Below, in pieces: positions 40,828 through 50,498 of a DNA stretch of 64,000 nucleotides. Numbering within the stretch: position 1 is the stretch's first letter; every line of letters starts with the position of its first letter. Below the pieces are notes generated by a model. The model did no database searches. It was given only the letters and a program-made list of their open reading frames with translations, and was not told where the DNA came from. A program made the position numbers and the translations under genes. This stretch comes from Homalodisca vitripennis (taxonomy: Eukaryota > Arthropoda > Insecta > Hemiptera > Cicadellidae): the NCBI RefSeq assembly GCF_021130785.1, contig NC_060207.1:102155001-102219000 (forward strand). Reading direction: 5' to 3'.

Positions 40828-43800
40828 AAATGTTGTAGCATGTACAATGTATTTGAAAGATTTGTAGAAATATAAAAGTAAAAATAAGAAAGAATCAATG
40901 AAATTTAGTTCTTAAAGAAAGTAATAAACCTTTATTTTCTTATTTTTAAAAGCTTAATTAATATTATTTTATATTCCAACAAAACAAAATAATGTTTCTT
41001 TAGAAACAAGTTAGGAGTACGCCAGACCATCTATTATGTAATAGGCTTCACTAAGTTTTGAGGCTATGAGCATTATCTCAATGACATCCTGGTGGGATAT
41101 AGTTCATTCCACAGTCCTAAAAACTGCCTTGACCTAAATACAACAGAAAAGTATTAAAAAGTACCTGTAATCATTCTAGAAGGAATGCTTCCCTCAAATC
41201 TCACACTGTCAGAAGTCAATGGGCATTTTCAGTTTCTCAATGATAGTCTTTCGTAATACTTACTTACTTGATACTTGGTGATATCCCACTAAAAGCACTT
41301 CTGTGCCATGGTCATCATATTGAAATGGACCTTTTCACGATTCTAAGTATTCTTCTACAGAGTAGTATGGCCGTTCCAGCAGATATTCTTTGAATTTAAT
41401 CTTGAATTTTTCATAATTTTCAATTTTCTTGATTTCAGCTGGCACTTTGTTGTAAATTTTTTCCACTCATGAACCTAGGGCTCTCCTTTGCTAAGCTGGA
41501 TTTAACTTGAGGAACATATATATTCTCTTTTTGTCTGGTAGCATATTTATGGATTTCTAAATTTTTTCGGAATATTTCAGGCTTCGGAATATTTTAATGC
41601 TCAGCCAATTAATAAAATACACAAAAGAAGCACAGTTGGGTATTCATAAAATAATGTCTAACAATATATTTGATAACAATTTTAATTGTTAAAATTTAAT
41701 TGCTTTTGATTAAACTTTTGAATTAATTATAGCATCTGCTTTTAAATTATGTTCTCTTCACAGTTGTTTTGCCATAACTCTCTAACAAAAGAATATTAAA
41801 ACATGGAAAAAAGTTTTTGATTGCCTAAACATATGTTTAACTGTTTATACCCCTAATTTTACAGTCAGAGGATTAAGATGTATATTTTTTTTATCATATA
41901 TTTAGTTATTGTTGTTTCAGGAAATCTTGACTCACATAGCTACTGGTGCAAAGGCTAGAAAGCAGAGTGGGCTCAAACAAGGCAAATTTTGATTAAATGC
42001 GAATTGGATAGGCCATGTTCAACATTTAGTTCTTATCTTATTTCAGCAAATATTGATTCACGTGGCAACTCACGCAGAGGCAAGAAGCCAGGGTACGGCT
42101 CAGGCAAGGAGACTCTGCGGTTAAAGGCTGATGGGAAGGCCCATGTTCAACAAGTGGTAATTATTTATATTTTACTCTATGACAATGTATCTCTCCTGAA
42201 AATATTTGCATGGATGAGTGTACTTATCTATAACATGTTTACTACCAATGAGCATTGTATGGTGTGTGTAATTACTGATTGTGCATCACTTGATAGTCAG
42301 AGTATTAACATTGTATACAATAGCTATAGTAGTGTCCACATATAACACGTTCACTTCTATATTATGAGACACATCATTGCAAGCCTGGGAATTTTGCTTT
42401 ATTATTTATTAATAATATAACACGTTCATGATCTTGTGTACACCATCGGGTACATGCGATCATTCACAACTATCATCGTGTATCCGATCGGGTACTGTAG
42501 TAACTAGGAAAGCTCATGTAGATGATTTGCAACATTTATTAATGGACTCTCATTAACATGGATAAAATGTGTGAGGTAGATCTGGGTACATGTAAAGTAC
42601 ATGTACCCAGATCTATAACTAAAAAAATTAATTTGCTAAAAGCTAAGATCTACTCCTTAACATGTTCACTGTGGACAGTAACATGTCCCTTGCCAAATGC
42701 AGAAAACTAACCGGACAGTTGTGCTACCAACGCTGCAGTGCTGTTATTTCACGTGTCAATTGTTCTATTGAAAGCATACTTACTGTTACCTCAGTTCGGC
42801 CTGCAAATACAGGACTACTGTCTAGTCAGTGTCAGTGAAAAACACACCCATACAGACTCTTACAAAGTTCATTGAAAGGGTGTATGTTATCTTTGTTATT
42901 AAAATTAATCTCACATCATTTGAAAAAAAAAAATACCACAATACTGTGGTGCTATGACTTTACACTATTATTTGCTATCTGCAGAACTACTGTCTGGGCA
43001 GTTATGTTAATTAGAAATAGAACCATGTGAAAATAAGTTCACCTGAAACATTCATGGTATAAAAAAAATGCTTTTGCCAAAAATTTGGGTTGTCTGAACG
43101 GCTCAAAGAAATTTCATAAACTTTAATAAAAGCTGATGGTACAAACAAGTATAACCGGATTTAATTCCAATGTGGATAGAAACAAGAACCTTTCTGTTTT
43201 TTAAACACTTTATAATTATAATGTGCAAGTTGAGGTTTGGACACTGTTGCAACACAAAATATAGGAGGAATCAACTGATCTGTATTTAATGAATGTATTG
43301 GGTATATTAAATAAACGTGAAAACAGGTTTAAAAAAATATTGAGTAAAAAATATTATAATTCTACGACATTTACTAATCCTTTTTCAAACACATCATATC
43401 ATCATATTATCATATGTTCTCAATATCTTGAAATTTCTTAGTCACAGAAATAAAGATTTGTAATTACAAATATAAGATATTAGCAGTTTACCCGTGGCTT
43501 TGCACACAATTTACTTCTGAACAACTGAGACTCAAAGGAAATATCCTTTTTTTTAAATAACATACCAAACACTCAAGTTTAAAGACCAGTATTTTGAGGC
43601 CTGGGCAGTTTTTATAAATACCAATGAAGTAAGTCAAATTTCTCTGCAGTATTCCAATATTTGTGGTAGAATGGCTTCAATGATTTCAGTAAACTAGAAA
43701 TATTTTAAGACTGATGTCCCTAGTCTTTTTATTGAAATTATGTATAGTTTTCATAGATTAGCTTATTTTTTAGTCATATTAGTTTTTTTTAAGTTATGAA

Positions 43801-46800
43801 TAGCTGTAAACCTGATACAGTAGACTGTATGCCCTTGATTATGAATCTCTTTTTGCTAATTCCTTAATTGGTAGGCACTCTTCTAGATGAGTTACATGGA
43901 TTGAGCTCAACCACAGCCAAAAACTTCTTGTGCCTTATCATACCTTACAGGCTTAGTGAGCTGTTTCCCTTTGTTGTGTTCCGGTTATACATTTCAAGTT
44001 TTTCATGGACACAACTAGCAAATTTTTGGAAAATCTTTCGCGAATGATGATAATAGTCCGTGTAACATGGAGCATACAGAACAACAGCAACTGTGTAGTT
44101 CTGTTAACATTACCAAACACCATCAACATTGAGAAAGTTTCCACATTATTGAATGGCATATTTGTCAGACAACAATAAATGTCTTCACTGACACGGCACA
44201 AAACTAACTAAAAGAAATAATACCTGATAAGACACGATTATTATCTCTTATCGTTTCTCCCTAACTTGTTCAAAAAGATACATTTTAGACGACACATGAT
44301 GTGGAATTCTCCTACTTTGTATAAGATTAAAAAAAGTAAATATGTTGTTAGTTCACATTGTCCATGGTTGCATAGTAGAGAGTTTAAAACTTTCTCTTTG
44401 TAACACAATATTAAGTTGTGATGAACACATACATACAATGATTAAAAAAGCTGTTTTATTTCTATACAGTATCTTGGAAATACAATATCTTGGAAATACA
44501 ATATCTTGGAAATACAATCTGTCTATTCATTGAAGTTTAGGTCCACGTTCTCTGAACATTCTACATATTTAATATATAATAATTTAAACAGTTAATAATC
44601 TTCCCCTTCTACATAAAATATGAAATAATTTGTTTAGTCTCAACTTAAATCGTGCTGTGTACCCGCATCTCCTGTCAACTCTCTCTCCATTATCCGTAAA
44701 AGATACTAGTACTAAAACTATGAGCAGCTGTCAGCAAGTTAGGATATGTGGTCATTACAGAGTGTGGATATTTATTACAAAAATGGTAAAATATATTCCA
44801 AAAATAACAAGTATGGAGGAATGATAAAAATAAAAGAGGTGTGATTGGGAGAACCGAAATCCGATATTGCACAAGTAAAGATTCTATCTTGTGCTGCCCC
44901 TGACTATCAGGTTTAGAAAACAGTATGTGAATTATGTTTAAATAGTGCCTTACTGTAAAACCTCTTGTAACACTTTAATACTATAAAATATGCTCACTAT
45001 TTCTTAGAAACACCAGGTGTAAAAATGGGTTTTTAAACTTTTCTCTTAAGATGCATACTTTTCCAAATTTACTAATACAGTTTTAAAACATAAACACTGC
45101 TTGAATGTGATACAAATGAAAAACAAATCTTCAAATTTGTCAGCATTTATTGTGTTGCTGAAGGTGGAGGATTAAAACTGGAAATTCTTCCTGTCCTGAC
45201 GTCATATACCGCTGCAAACCGTTATCGGCTTCATATATTTTGTGTCCAAATTGTACATTAATCCATCAATAATATACTAAAATTTGTAAAACATTTCAAA
45301 ATCCCTTTGTTATAATTTTATTTTATATAGTTAACTTTTAAAGAATAATACACATGCCAAAACAAAAAATAATAAGAGTATTTTTGTTACTATTCCAGAG
45401 TACAGCCATGCAGCAAGGAATCGATAGTATCAACCAACTGCTTGAGGGCTTCATGGGCATTAACGACTCTGAATTAGGTATATCATAAAGTTTTTCAATG
45501 TATGTGTAACACATGTCTTGTATTACATTTTGAGTTACTGACATTTATATTATATTACAATACAAATATCTTAAATACTTTTTAAATAGGTCAATACAGA
45601 AAAGTGGAAATGATAATTTCCATACAAGATTTCTAAAACCAACTATAAATTTAGATCTTAATTTGAATCTGTTTAACACTTTCTAACACTGAAACTGGTT
45701 CACTAAAAAAATATTAATATTATTAAACTTTTATTAAATTTCTTCTGGTTCTCATTTCATTGATTAAATCATTCATTGTTAACGCAATTAATTTCTTCAA
45801 ATTTTTCGGATTCACTATGGAAGCGATCTTATGAATAATATATTATTTCTTAGTGAAATATTTATGGAATTTATAGCTCACTGATGCCAGAGACCAATGA
45901 TCATCAAATTAATTTCTTCAAATTTTTCGGATTCACTATGGAAGCGATCTTATGAATAATATATAATTTCTTAGTGAAATATTTATGGAATTTATAGCTC
46001 ACTGATGCCAGAGACCAATGATCATCTGTTTAGTGTATTTATAGCATTGTAAAGTACAGACTAGTTTTTATGTATTGTATAGTTTTTCGTGGCAGATTAT
46101 TTGTTAAGATGTGTATTGATGTTCTGGAACGTCATTACATGATTTGTTTATAAGAGTACGGATGTTGAATGCAAACACATCCAAAATAATGTGCAAAGCC
46201 TCAGGTATCCTAAGTGAGCTATCTGCACATTTAAGACATCAAGTTAGGATGTGGTCTAAGGTCTAAGACATGGGAGTTGCCCTTGGCGTTGCAGGTTCGA
46301 TTCCTGTGTCTGACGTTATGGATTTTTGAGGTCTTGTATACACTTATGAGAGTCTGGGGTCTGTGGTAAAGCCGGTGGGAGGGTCCACCTTAAATTAAAT
46401 GTGGTTGGAATGTGTGGAAGTTGACGGGATCAGTGATTTTCTTGTATAAGAGCACAAGACCTAAAACATCTGTTTAGAATTCTTTGTATTTACTATTAAA
46501 AAAAACCTTTCACTTGATTTATGAACAAGTTTCAGTGTTGGAGGGTGTTAAACAGATTCAAATTAAGATGTAAATTATGTTCTAAGAGGCATTTATTATT
46601 CAACCATGGCCATAATAATAAATTTTAAGAGTTAAAAAATAATTTAAACTACTATTGTAGTTATTATCTAAATTGTAATATGCGAAAGTCCGTACTCCTT
46701 AAAAGGTACTCCTAAAAGGTCCATACTCCTTAATAATGAATTACATAAATAAGTTACATAAAGTATAGGTATAATTATTTGTTGTAAGTAACTTTGTGGA

Positions 46801-48917
46801 TTTTGTATTCACATGTTCAACTATACTTTAGCATGTTAGTCTGTAATTGTTAATGCTTGACGTTCAAATTATTTTTTATATGGCTTTAACTGTTTTCACA
46901 AGCATTAGCAGTTTTGTTATATATAATATTAGTTGGAAACAAATGAAATATATTATTAATTATAAACATGGGATGTCGGTTAACAATATTAGGTTTGTTA
47001 AAATGAAAAAGTCTCTTTTACTTCTAATAGAGTAATAGAGAAAAGTACTTTCAACAAAATGGTAAGTACAGTACAACCTCATTTATCTGAATTTTCGGTT
47101 TTTCTGGATAAGTTTTACACAGAGGTAAGAGTCAAATTTTTGAAGAATTAACACATTTTGTTGAATATCTGGTGTAATTTAACATATGTTTAGTGTTTAG
47201 AATAATGTGTACAATACAATAACAAATTAATATGTCCAAATCACTTTCTCTCCCTACTAATCTAGATAAACGAGGTTGTACTGTTATTTTAATGTTATTT
47301 ATATTTTTCATATGGCAAGCTTTGAAGAATAATTTATTTGTGTTGAGAAAGATAAAATATATTTAATGAAATAAAATAATTTAGTAAAATAAAAGGTTTT
47401 ACAAAATTTTTTGAGATTAAAAATATAGGATGTGGGCTGTACAAAAAACTGCCCTTCAATTATTTTTTAAAAAGAGAAAAAACCATGGATTTTTGAAAAA
47501 AAAAAAAAAAAAACTTAACACATAAGAAACTCAGGCAGTTGCAAATGTTTACCACAGAGGAGTAACATGAGTGATCTTTTAGGGAGCTTCATAAATCCTA
47601 GAATATTGCAGCAAAATAGTTTGTAAGATTGATATTGCAACTATACTCAAAAGTATCTTTCTCAATTTATGTTTTTAGAGTGTTTTAACTCAGCACCAAT
47701 GTTTTATCAGAAAGCTTCATAAATCACGCCAGGCCCAGAATGCCTGAATATCTAAAAGAGGTGTTCCTGGACCATCTCATCTTGATGACAACCATCTCAT
47801 GGTTGATGACAAGATGTGTCAAAACCTCACCAAGTTCAGTTTATAAACATTGGGAAAATAATACCTTTGCAATTGCCTTGATCACACCATTGGTAATCTA
47901 AAGCATGAAATTTCCTAAATTATTAATGAATAGATGTAGCGTGTCTTCCCTTCATGTACATGTTTTTTTTTCGTTTTTACGATAATATATAACTAAACAA
48001 GAGCCGCGATTATCCAGAATGCGATTATCCAAAGATCCGGCTTATACAAAATACATTACATAAGAATTAAACTAGTAAAGGCTGAAACAGAGAAAGCCTG
48101 CCCATCATCCCAAGTCACATGTAGAAGAGTGTCCACTATTGCTCATCATGGTGGCTGCTCCAAGAGATTTCTGAAAGAGGCAGCCCCAATCCACCATCCT
48201 GTCATTCTGAATATCCTATCACTCATGAAGCTGCTTAGATGTCTCAGAGGTTCTTCATAATATTATGGTGAACTTATATGACAATTCAAAATATAATATA
48301 TATTTATGTATTCAATGTATTTTCTTGTGTCATAAATTAAGGAGGGCTGCTCTGCCATCATGATCACAGAGATATTACTAGTACAAGGTATATGTTTTAA
48401 AATATTTCATACCAAGAAACGCTTACAAGATTATTGAAAACATCTTAGAGCGACTGCTACTTTTAATGTAAGTTACATCAAGTGAATGTTTAAAATTGGA
48501 GCCAAGTGATAGGTTATGGCCAGAACACAGATGCTGCAAAATACAAAATCCCACTTTTACCTCAGGGTGCTGGATAAACAATGTTGATACAAACACCCTT
48601 AAATTCCACCTCATTCCAGTGTTCCTTGATTGTTCTCTTTATCACCATATTGAATTTGCTTTTCTAGCCATCAGTAACAAAACTAATATTCTCCAGTATT
48701 AACAACTTGACTGACAAAGACTTATGCATCTCCTGTTTATGTCTTAGCCACTCAGATCTGGGAATATGCTGAGAACAAGACCAACAGCTCAGATTTTGCT
48801 GATGCCATTGACAACTCAGACTTACAGGACTTTGGCTTCACAGACGACTTCATCATCGAGTTGTGGGGTGTCATCACAGACGCTCGCTCGGGCCGACTCA
48901 AGCCAGAGGTCTTCTGA
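35874..48917 (+). CDS. GIPC: GIPC/kermit-type PDZ adaptor protein, 5'-incomplete gene
   Basis: Six exons (35874-35970, 36140-36273, 39697-39835, 42047-42156, 45399-45477, 48748-48917) join in phase to 729 nt: 242 codons plus TGA. The first exon gives [20 protein letters not shown], the GIPC hallmark at the end of the GH1 region. A single PDZ domain follows, with binding loop [14 protein letters not shown] and then [21 protein letters not shown] short linker rich in G/K/R and the C-terminal GH2 domain (GINDSELA...[16 protein letters not shown]) complete it. In animals GIPC links membrane receptors and RGS-GAIP to myosin VI in endocytic trafficking, with cargo tails bound by the PDZ domain and myosin VI by GH2. 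The N-terminal exon(s), roughly 100 residues by comparison with the family, are missing from what I can see. Introns range from 169 bp to 3.4 kb. Confidence 0.95.
36140..36273 (+). CDS. GIPC: GIPC exon b (first half of PDZ)
   Basis: The acceptor is tctgtacag|G and the donor ATTCAG|gtacat. It is 134 nt. It holds the carboxylate-binding loop region [16 protein letters not shown] and the following [16 protein letters not shown]. Confidence 0.95.
36349..36400. repeat. (TA)n microsatellite in GIPC intron
   Basis: About 52 bp of TA repeat, 75 bp after exon b. Confidence 0.97.
37250..38215. other. GC-richer intronic segment ending in an ATTC-type tail
   Basis: This part of the 3.4-kb intron is less AT-rich than its surroundings and ends tgtacaaataaagacattattcattcattcc, which resembles the 3' tail of a non-LTR retroelement. 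No frame with recognisable reverse-transcriptase motifs survives on either strand. I cannot classify it further. Confidence 0.35.
39697..39835 (+). CDS. GIPC: GIPC exon c (second half of PDZ)
   Basis: The acceptor is gtggcag|GTGGGAGAC and the donor GCTTTT|gtaagt. It is 139 nt. It encodes [20 protein letters not shown] and the closing strand [15 protein letters not shown]. One base is left to complete a serine codon with exon d. Confidence 0.95.
39885..40030. repeat. TA-rich microsatellite cluster
   Basis: (TA)n at 39885-39939, then two further TA blocks (about 39957-39970 and 40001-40030) separated by similar 'aatttgttgaaaaaat' and 'aatttattgaaaaaaa' spacers, suggesting local duplication. 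Confidence 0.93.
40284..40823 (+). mobile_element. RTE/SINE-like fragment ending in a TA repeat
   Basis: It starts actagctgttccccgtggct with ttcgcacgg next, and ends with 'cggtcaaatagtttctgagt', 'aaaggacaaacacacaaac' and attcatt, followed by (TA)n at 40760-40823. The head and tail have the same design as the fragment at 17581-18333 but a different sequence. A further head-like piece (tttacccgtggctttgcac) occurs at about 43490. Confidence 0.5.
41921..42028 (+). pseudogene. Relic duplicate of GIPC exon d
   Basis: About 108 bp right after a good acceptor (gttgtttcag) align along their length with exon d, which starts at 42047: aaat.ttga.tcac near the start and catgttcaaca near the end, about 70 percent identity by eye. 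Spliced in place of exon d it would create a TGA at once (T + GA), and its donor has decayed from gtaatt to gttctt. It therefore looks like a dead tandem exon copy. An old mutually exclusive exon pair is possible. Confidence 0.75.
42047..42156 (+). CDS. GIPC: GIPC exon d (linker)
   Basis: The acceptor is cttatttcag|CAAATATT and the donor CAAGTG|gtaatt. It is 110 nt. It encodes the basic, glycine-rich linker between PDZ and GH2, including [20 protein letters not shown]. The conserved ETLRL block matches the GTLRL block of vertebrate GIPC. Confidence 0.93.
42577..42615. repeat. Perfect hairpin in GIPC intron
   Basis: TAGATCTGGGTACATGTA at 42577-42594 is exactly inverted at 42598-42615 with a 3-base centre (aag). 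This gives an 18-bp perfect stem, with the self-complementary submotif gtacatgtac in the right arm. Confidence 0.85.
45399..45477 (+). CDS. GIPC: GIPC exon e (GH2 start)
   Basis: The acceptor is ctattccag|AGTACAGCC and the donor GAATTAG|gtatat. It is 79 nt. It encodes [20 protein letters not shown] followed by INDSEL, matching the GIPC motif around MGIRDTEL. Confidence 0.94.
45786..46027. repeat. 121-bp tandem duplication
   Basis: Two adjacent copies starting at 45786 and 45907 (aattaatttcttcaaatttt and following) are almost identical, so the duplication is recent. Confidence 0.9.
46220..46480 (+). mobile_element. tRNA-derived SINE-like element
   Basis: GGTTCGATTCC at 46294-46304 is a perfect RNA polymerase III B box within a tRNA-like context (gcgttgcaggttcgattcctg). 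The A box is degenerate. The body continues through ggtctgtggtaaagccggtg to an unclear 3' end, so the borders are approximate. Confidence 0.5.
47069..47283. mobile_element. Tigger/pogo-like MITE
   Basis: CAGTACAACCTCATTTATCT at 47069 is inverted as agataaacgaggttgtactg ending at 47283. From memory, this terminus resembles pogo/Tigger elements of the Tc1-mariner group. TA precedes the left end, while the right flank is TT, so the target duplication has decayed. Similar motifs (gattatccagaatgcgatta) at about 48008 may come from a related element. Confidence 0.6.
48748..48917 (+). CDS. GIPC: GIPC terminal exon (GH2 end, stop)
   Basis: The acceptor is tgtcttag|CCACTCAG and the frame ends with TGA at 48915-48917. 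It encodes the C-terminal GH2 helices, ending [16 protein letters not shown] and then [10 protein letters not shown] 3' UTR of roughly 170-190 bp follows. Confidence 0.95.
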
Positions 48918-49087
48918 GACCTTATGCATCATTGTTACCATTCTTGTTGTGAATAGACACTGCACATTATTCTTAAAATGGTTTACATCATACTATCGCT
49001 GTATGCTTATATATTTTCAGCCTTGTACATATTTTGTAAGTTTTTAACCATTTGAAAACCAGCCTTGCTGTGAAAATTGTGACATCT

Positions 49088-49093
49088 ATTAAA
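49088..49093 (+). terminator. Probable poly(A) signal of GIPC
   Basis: ATTAAA lies 171 bp after the stop codon, followed by a T/G-rich stretch (tttgttgtgtaattttttt) of the kind found downstream of cleavage sites. Confidence 0.65.
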
Positions 49094-49214
49094 GATTTTA
49101 AAGTTTGTTGTGTAATTTTTTTGTCAATTCTTAAATGCCTTCTTCTTCTGAATTGGTTCTATTGATTTTAATAGTGATGAAATGAGACCATGATACCAGT
49201 ATTACACATAGAAA

Positions 49215-49216
<2 letters not shown>

Positions 49217-49269
<53 letters not shown>
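49217..49269. repeat. (TA)n microsatellite
   Basis: TA repeat immediately left of the foldback element, whose insertion probably targeted it. Confidence 0.95.
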
Positions 49270-49270
<1 letters not shown>

Positions 49271-49271
<1 letters not shown>

Positions 49272-49501
49272 GGGTGTCCCAAAAGTCCCACCCTCCTTCT
49301 AACTTTTGAACGGAATTAAACAAATCAATATCCTTTGGGGGGTTGTTATATAATGACAAATGATGATTTTTGCGCTACATTTTTCTTAACTCATCTGTTC
49401 CAATTCCAATTTGACATTATATAACTACCCCCCAAAGGATATTGGTTTGTTTAATTCCGTTCAAAAGTTAGAAGGGGGGGGTGGGACTTTAGGGACACCC
49501 G
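49271..49501. mobile_element. 231-bp foldback MITE inserted in a TA repeat
   Basis: It is almost wholly palindromic. The left arm CGGGTGTCCCAAAAGTCCCA and following (49271-49360) is inverted in the right arm ending at 49501, over about 85-90 bp per arm with a few differences and a spacer of about 50 bp. TA repeats flank both ends, as expected for a TA-targeting Tc1/mariner-type non-autonomous element. Confidence 0.85.
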
Positions 49502-49559
49502 ATATATATGTATATATATATATATATATATGTTAAATAGTATAAATGGCAATAGCCTT

Positions 49560-49665
49560 ATTTAATTTCAATAAACATTGAATCGCAAAAAGTACTTGCT
49601 CCGCCGGGAGTCGAACCCGGATCTCTCACTTGCCGGGTGAATGTGCTACCATTACACACATATAT
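49560..49665 (-). mobile_element. tRNA-derived SINE-like fragment
   Basis: On the minus strand, GGTTCGACTCC (49607-49617) is a B box in a good T-arm context (atccgggttcgactcccgg). Before it, ttcac-ccggcaa-gtgag forms an anticodon-like arm with GGC in the loop. Position 33 is C rather than the near-universal T, and the 5' half runs into TA repeats, so this is a SINE or tRNA pseudogene and not a working tRNA. It is followed by gcaagtactttttgcgattc. Confidence 0.6.
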
Positions 49666-49677
49666 ATATATATACAG

Positions 49678-49738
<61 letters not shown>
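49661..49738. repeat. (TA)n microsatellite
   Basis: TA repeat broken by one cagtaa, with a second copy of tactgta just beyond its right end. Confidence 0.95.
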
Positions 49739-49739
<1 letters not shown>

Positions 49740-50264
49740 CTGTATCATCATACATGTGTTATGTTAATAATAATGATATAACTCAGTACATGACAATTTA
49801 GTTAAGAGAAATAAAGTAAAATATAATACAATACACTATCAAACAGGATTAATAAATTATCAATTACGTTTCTAATCTATATATCAAAAGAATTTATCCA
49901 AATCTAATGGCAGTCTGTAGGGCAGTTCTATCAAACTGATTTTCTCCATTTTGGTTTTAAATGAAAGGTATTTGTTTACAGATCAGCCATCAAGTGTTAA
50001 AGTCACTTAGATTTTTTTATTCAGAAAACCTAGTGAAATGTGCGCTGTATTTTGAGCTACTGATCACTTAAATTGGTTGAGACTGAGGAGACTTAGACAT
50101 GGACATTCGACCTAAATTTTAGTTTTTTTAAAAGGATTTTTTATGTTGTAAAGCCATTGTCAGCTGTACATTAGGCATCTCAATTCTCAATTCTTCTGCT
50201 GCATCAATTCTCTCAATTTTACAGATCTCACAGCTTAAACGAAAAACATCTATCCAGTCAAGAG

Positions 50265-50498
50265 ATGAAGCAAGTAATAACTTCTCCATCCAAAATCAAC
50301 TATGACATAATCGATCTAAAGTCTGGAAATATCTTACTGGGAAGAAACCCTGGCAAGCAATATGGCCATGGCTTTGATGGATCACGATTTGTTAAACTTG
50401 CATGTAAAAACTCAAAATATGTAGTTGATGCTAACATCAAACCAGCAAATGATATCTTGCTCGTCTCAGAGGAAATAGAGGTAATGAATCATCTATGA
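50265..50498 (+). pseudogene. N-terminal segment upstream of the helicase, same frame
   Basis: This 77-codon stretch lies in exactly the frame of the helicase frame that follows. Only one TGA (50496-50498) separates them, so they were probably one protein. The frame is open further back to 50175. ATG at 50265 is a possible start but not proven. The sequence (for example LGRNPGKQYGHGFDGSRFV) matches no family I recognise. Confidence 0.6.

Noticed and set aside
41989..42345. Longer frame over GIPC exon d
   Set aside because: Splice signals at 42046 and 42157 and agreement of phase define the exon. The rest is intron.
43953..44201. 82-codon minus-strand frame in a GIPC intron
   Set aside because: No domain recognised and no supporting neighbours; a chance frame or an unrecognised repeat relic.
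49560..49665. Functional tRNA gene on the minus strand
   Set aside because: The acceptor and D-arm half is replaced by TA repeats and position 33 is C. Only the T arm is convincing.
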